From Enterocloster aldenensis (lineage in GTDB: Bacteria > Bacillota > Clostridia > Lachnospirales > Lachnospiraceae): a stretch of DNA of 64,000 nucleotides. Where the stretch lies: assembly GCF_003434055.1 (NCBI RefSeq), contig NZ_QVEX01000009.1, positions 62,001 through 126,000 on the forward strand, written 5' to 3'. The position numbers were made by a program, and so were the translations under genes. Positions 61,346-64,000 of this stretch are shown here, piece by piece (the first letter of the stretch is position 1; the number at the start of each line of letters is the position of its first letter). Below the pieces are notes generated by a model. It had not been told where the DNA came from. It made no database searches and saw only the letters and a list, made by a program, of their open reading frames with translations.

Positions 61346-61374
61346 AGTATACTATATATATTTTTTTTTGACAA
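61346..61374 (-). promoter_or_regulatory. Promoter P2 of module E
   Basis: On the minus strand -35 TTGTCA (61374-61369), 17-bp spacer rich in A and TA steps, -10 TATACT (61351-61346). Flanked by O2 upstream and O1 downstream. Confidence 0.65.
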
Positions 61375-61408
61375 TGCTGTTATGGAGGCAGCTTATGATC
61401 CAGCCCGA

Positions 61409-61426
61409 TAGGGGAACGTTCCCCTA
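61409..61426. promoter_or_regulatory. LacI operator O2
   Basis: TAGGGGAACGTTCCCCTA, a perfect 18-bp palindrome between promoters P1 and P2. Confidence 0.85.
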
Positions 61427-61464
61427 ATTGGGTAAAAGCGTAAGGGATTCTTCCCTTTTGGATT

Positions 61465-61521
61465 AGGGGAACGTTTCCCTTGCTATGTAAATGATTATAG
61501 CATAATCTTTAAACTTGTCAA
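61465..61521 (-). promoter_or_regulatory. Promoter P1 of module E with LacI operator O3
   Basis: On the minus strand -35 TTGACA (61521-61516), 16-bp spacer, -10 TATAAT (61499-61494), both perfect consensus. AGGGGAACGTTTCCCT (61465-61480) lies directly at the start site. A weaker dyad AAGGGA-TTCT-TCCCTT is at 61443-61458. The rest of the 417-bp gap (61225-61641) holds P2, O1, O2 and the rpsR terminator. Confidence 0.85.
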
Positions 61522-61584
61522 TACTATTCTGAAAAATTTATTTATGCTGACGCCCCTCTGTCTGTGGATGTCCCGGTCTTCTCT

Positions 61585-61618
61585 AAAAAAGGACTTCATA
61601 CATCCCTGCATGAAGTCC
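61585..61618 (-). terminator. Intrinsic terminator of the rpsF-ssb-rpsR operon
   Basis: GGACTTCATGCA / TATGAAGTCC stem followed on the minus strand by TTTTTT, 23 bp after the rpsR stop. Confidence 0.92.
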
Positions 61619-61641
61619 TCTGAATCTGCTATTAATATAAA

Positions 61642-61911
61642 TTAATCACAGGTATATGGCATAAGGGCGATATGACGTGCACGCTTAATAGCTACAGTCA
61701 GGGCTCTCTGATGCTTTGCACAGTTGCCGGTGATACGGCGGGGAAGGATTTTACCTCTCTCGGATACGTATCTCTTTAACTTGTTAACATCCTTGTAATC
61801 AATTGTGCCGTTCTTATCGCCACAGAATACACAAACTTTTTTTCTTCTGCGCATTCCGCCTGGTCTTCTCATCTTAGCGCCATCTGGTCTATCTGTTTTA
61901 TTAAATGCCAT
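61642..61911 (-). CDS. rpsR: 30S ribosomal protein S18
   Basis: 89 aa. [41 protein letters not shown] with [19 protein letters not shown] is diagnostic. The Cys-X2-Cys and later Cys give the zinc-binding version. AGGAGG before the ATG. Last gene of the rpsF-ssb-rpsR operon. Confidence 0.98.
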   Translation of the reverse strand: MAFNKTDRPDGAKMRRPGGMRRRKKVCVFCGDKNGTIDYKDVNKLKRYVSERGKILPRRITGNCAKHQRALTVAIKRARHIALMPYTCD

Positions 61912-61949
61912 TGGTGTTGTCCTCCTTTATTATTCAACCATGGAACATC

Positions 61950-62408
61950 CTAGTTAAAGGGAAGCCCTTCGTCCTCCACTCCATCCGGAATGTTCATAAA
62001 CCCATCACCAATCGCACTGGTAGGAGCCGGTCTCTGAGATGGGGCTGACTGTGCATAGCCGCCCATGTCAGATGCTGAGCCCTTACTGTCTGCGAATTCC
62101 TGGTCATCAAGGATGACCTCGGTGGTGTATACTTTCTGACCTTCTTTATTCACATAGCTTCCTGTCTGAAGTCTGCCGGATACAAGCACACGCATGCCCT
62201 GACGGAAATACTTCTCCGCAAATTCCCCTGCACGGTCAAATGCCACGCAGTTGATGAAATCTGCTGTCTGCTCCCCGCCATCCTGGCCTCTGCGTCCTCT
62301 TCTGTCTACAGCAAGGGTATACCTGGCAATAGCCATGGAACGCTCTCCCTGTGAATATCTGACTTCCGGGTCTCTTGTTAATCTTCCCATTAGGATCACT
62401 CTGTTCAT
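61950..62408 (-). CDS. ssb: Single-stranded DNA-binding protein
   Basis: 152 aa from the ATG at 62408, giving the standard MNRVILMGRLTRDPEVRYSQ start; the frame to 62438 is spacer. The OB fold spans residues ~1-108, then a Gly/Ser/Pro/Gln linker and the acidic tip GLPFN, where usual tails end DDIPF; here the tail is EDEGLPFN. A chromosomal copy by position between rpsF and rpsR. Confidence 0.96.
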   Translation of the reverse strand: MNRVILMGRLTRDPEVRYSQGERSMAIARYTLAVDRRGRRGQDGGEQTADFINCVAFDRAGEFAEKYFRQGMRVLVSGRLQTGSYVNKEGQKVYTTEVILDDQEFADSKGSASDMGGYAQSAPSQRPAPTSAIGDGFMNIPDGVEDEGLPFN

Positions 62409-62456
62409 ACGGTCACTCTTCCTTTTTCTTCCCCGCAAAAGCGGGTTGGGTATATC

Positions 62457-62744
62457 TTATGCGTCTACCTTAACGCATAAGTATCTAATCACTGGTTCCA
62501 TAATACGAATGTGTGCTTCTACTTCATTCGGGCATACAGAATCGGACTCAAACTGGATGAAGTAGTAGAAAGCTTCATGCATCTTCTGGATCTCATATGC
62601 AAGTCTCTTCTTACCCCATTCATCTACATTGGTCACGGTGCCACCGAAACGTGTGATGTAACCTTTCACCTTTTCCAGTGCTGCTGCACGCTGATCGTCT
62701 TCAAGCTTCACATTCAGAACAACGGTTAATTCATACTTGTTCAT
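62457..62744 (-). CDS. rpsF: 30S ribosomal protein S6
   Basis: 95 aa. MNKYELTVVLNVKLEDDQRA, FGGTVTNVDEWGKKRLAYEI and EAFYYFIQFESDSVCPNEVE are S6 features. AAGGAGG before the ATG. First gene of the operon; ~160 bp of noncoding leader separate it from DUF951. Confidence 0.97.
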   Translation of the reverse strand: MNKYELTVVLNVKLEDDQRAAALEKVKGYITRFGGTVTNVDEWGKKRLAYEIQKMHEAFYYFIQFESDSVCPNEVEAHIRIMEPVIRYLCVKVDA

Positions 62745-62905
62745 CTTGCTTTACCTCCTTGTGGTCTCTGGCCCCTGCTTTCAGTAACAGGAGCAAGGAT
62801 ATGATATGTCACGGAGTATTATTTTACCAAACTCTTTGGACAAATGCAAGGAGTTTCTTTATTTTTCTTCAATAATTTTCTTCCATGAACCATGATTTCC
62901 TGCGT

Positions 62906-63100
62906 TCATTCCGTTTTCTTAGCCAGTCCCCTGGTATTCTTCTCCACCAGTCTCCGGGCAACCATGATCTGGTGTCCGCAGCCCATGCATTTCAAACGGA
63001 AATCCGCGCCCACGCGGAGGATTTCCCATTCATTGCTGCCGCATGGATGGGGCTTTTTTAACTTTACAATATCTCCGACTTCGTAATTCAGTTTTTCCAT
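62906..63100 (-). CDS. DUF951 family small protein
   Basis: 64 aa. YEVGDIVKLKKPHPCGSNEW, RVGADFRLKCMGCGHQIMVAR: a conserved small beta protein with a CGSNEW motif and CxxCGH pair, probably nucleic-acid binding. Its place directly before rpsF-ssb-rpsR is typical of Clostridia. Function not established. Confidence 0.9.
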   Translation of the reverse strand: MEKLNYEVGDIVKLKKPHPCGSNEWEILRVGADFRLKCMGCGHQIMVARRLVEKNTRGLAKKTE

Positions 63101-63123
63101 TGTCCACTGCTCCGGTTTCCATT

Positions 63124-64000
63124 TTATGAGTTTCTCCCTATGCCGGCTAAAACCTGCTCTATACGCGCAAGTTCCTCCTGCCCAAATACCGTGTTCTTTA
63201 AGGCCGCCACATTATCCTCCAGCTGACCGCAGCTGCTTGCCCCGATAAGTACGCTTGTGACCTCAGGACGCCGCAGGATCCAGGCCAGGGCCATCTGGGC
63301 CAGGGTCTGGTTCCGTTCCTTTGCAATACAATCCAGCTCACGGATTCCCGCCAGTTTCTCCTCGGTCAGGTAATTCCCCCTTATGCCGGTAACCTCCCTG
63401 AAAGCCCTGGAACCCTTCGGGATACCGTGAAGGTATTTGTCCGTCAGGGCGCCCTGGGCCAGGGGGCTGAAGCAGATACAGCCCACCCCTTCCTGGTCCA
63501 GCAGTCCAAGAAGCCCGTCTTCCACCCACCGGTCCAGCATATTGTAACGGGGCTGGTGAAGCAGGCAGGGGGTATGGTTGGCCCTCAGTATCCCGATTGC
63601 CTTCTTTGCTTCCTCCGGTTTATAATTGGAAATCCCTGCATATAGGGCCTTTCCCTGCCTGACCGCATCAGACAGCGCTCCCATGGTTTCCTCCAGCGGC
63701 GTATCCGGGTCCGGACGGTGATGATAAAACACGTCCACGTAGTCAAGCCCCATCCGTTTTAAGCTGGAATCCAGGCTGGCTGTCAGATATTTCCTGGAGC
63801 CCCAGTTCCCATAAGGTCCGGGCAGGAAATCATAACCCGCCTTGGTGGAAATGAACATCTCATCCCTGTACCGGCCCAGGTCTGATTTGAGGACAGCGCC
63901 GAAATTCTCCTCTGCCATCCCATTGGCCGGATGTCCGTAATTGTTAGCCAGGTCAAAATGTGTGATGCCCAGGTCAAATGCCCTGAACAGGATTTCCTTC
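63124..64000 (-). CDS. Aldo/keto reductase, YghZ/Gpr-like (partial, N-terminus outside window)
   Basis: The reading frame enters from beyond 64000 (KEILFRAFDLGITHFDLANNYG is visible at 63940-63999) and ends at 63124, so ~292 residues of about 330 are seen. Catalytic Asp/Tyr in THFDLANNYG (Asp50/Tyr55 equivalents), FISTKAGYDFLPGPYG (Lys), FYHHRPDP (His), GISNYKPEEA, CFSPLAQGALTDKYL and SVLIGASSCGQLEDNV for NADP(H). Related proteins reduce methylglyoxal and L-glyceraldehyde-3-phosphate, toxic by-products of Amadori and sugar metabolism, though it is next to housekeeping genes and separate from the modules. Confidence 0.9.
   Translation of the reverse strand, partial: KEILFRAFDLGITHFDLANNYGHPANGMAEENFGAVLKSDLGRYRDEMFISTKAGYDFLPGPYGNWGSRKYLTASLDSSLKRMGLDYVDVFYHHRPDPDTPLEETMGALSDAVRQGKALYAGISNYKPEEAKKAIGILRANHTPCLLHQPRYNMLDRWVEDGLLGLLDQEGVGCICFSPLAQGALTDKYLHGIPKGSRAFREVTGIRGNYLTEEKLAGIRELDCIAKERNQTLAQMALAWILRRPEVTSVLIGASSCGQLEDNVAALKNTVFGQEELARIEQVLAGIGRNS

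Noticed and set aside
1..64000. CRISPR arrays, tRNA or rRNA genes, prophage or integrase genes
   Set aside because: No spaced direct repeats, no cloverleaf-like sequence and no integrase, transposase or phage protein were found in the intergenic parts or coding frames read.

Overview
The window looks like a chromosomal stretch of a Lachnospiraceae-type Clostridium (Enterocloster / C. bolteae / C. clostridioforme kind). The evidence is moderate GC, strong AGGAGG ribosome sites, the clostridial order DUF951 - rpsF - ssb - rpsR at the right end, abundant RbsABC-type, ChvE-type and Opp transporters, and mannose-family PTS operons. Genus is inference. Nearly everything is on the minus strand in tightly packed operons, often with ATGA or TAATG overlaps.

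Layout from the left. (1) 1-2853: an RND efflux pump (cut by the window edge) and its adaptor. (2) 3056-10803: peptide/opine ABC operon 1 (oppA, D, F, B, C) ending in an acetamidase/formamidase and a LysR regulator, with a 165-bp palindromic element between oppA and oppD. (3) Module A, 11081-16461: mannose-family PTS (IIA, B, C, D), a double-SIS deglycase-like protein and a HAD phosphatase, with a divergent HutC-type regulator. (4) Module B, 16568-23931: an FrlB/FraB-type SIS deglycase, a GntR regulator, FrlC epimerase, an RbsBCA-type sugar ABC importer and an FrlD-type kinase. (5) Module C, 24162-30988: a second mannose-family PTS with an FrlB-type deglycase, an FrlD-type kinase and a HAD phosphatase, followed by two GntR regulators. 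(6) 31246-42563: FCD-GntR regulator, peptide ABC operon 2 (oppB, C, A, D, F) with an M20 peptidase, an ATC-hydrolase-family protein, peptidase T and a URO-D-family protein. (7) Module D, 42887-52843: Cof-type HAD, an FrlB/FraB paralogue about 91% identical to that of module B, an FrlC-like isomerase, a ChvE-GguAB-type importer, YjbQ, an amidohydrolase, a PfkB kinase and a divergent GntR regulator. (8) Module E, 52955-61224: a GATase1-like protein, an M20 deacylase/peptidase, RbsC, A, D and B, an M28 aminopeptidase and a LacI regulator with three operators. (9) 61642-64000: rpsR, ssb, rpsF, DUF951 and a partial aldo-keto reductase.

The main reading is a very large catabolic region for Amadori (Maillard) compounds such as fructoselysine, glucoselysine and fructose-asparagine. 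Three FrlB/FraB-type SIS proteins plus a fourth double-SIS protein, two FrlC-type isomerases and three PfkB kinases are each tied to their own importer (two PTS, two or three sugar ABC systems). Two oligopeptide importers with cytosolic peptidases could supply glycated peptides. Three of the modules (B, C and D), and the GntR regulator genes beside them, share a promoter design: a consensus -35, a 17-bp spacer, and an AT-rich TGTATTA / TAATACA operator on or beside the -10. This suggests cross-talking GntR repressors.

A second theme is a family of long imperfect palindromes (two 160-165 bp copies and two probable fragments) sitting immediately after stop codons or between operon genes.
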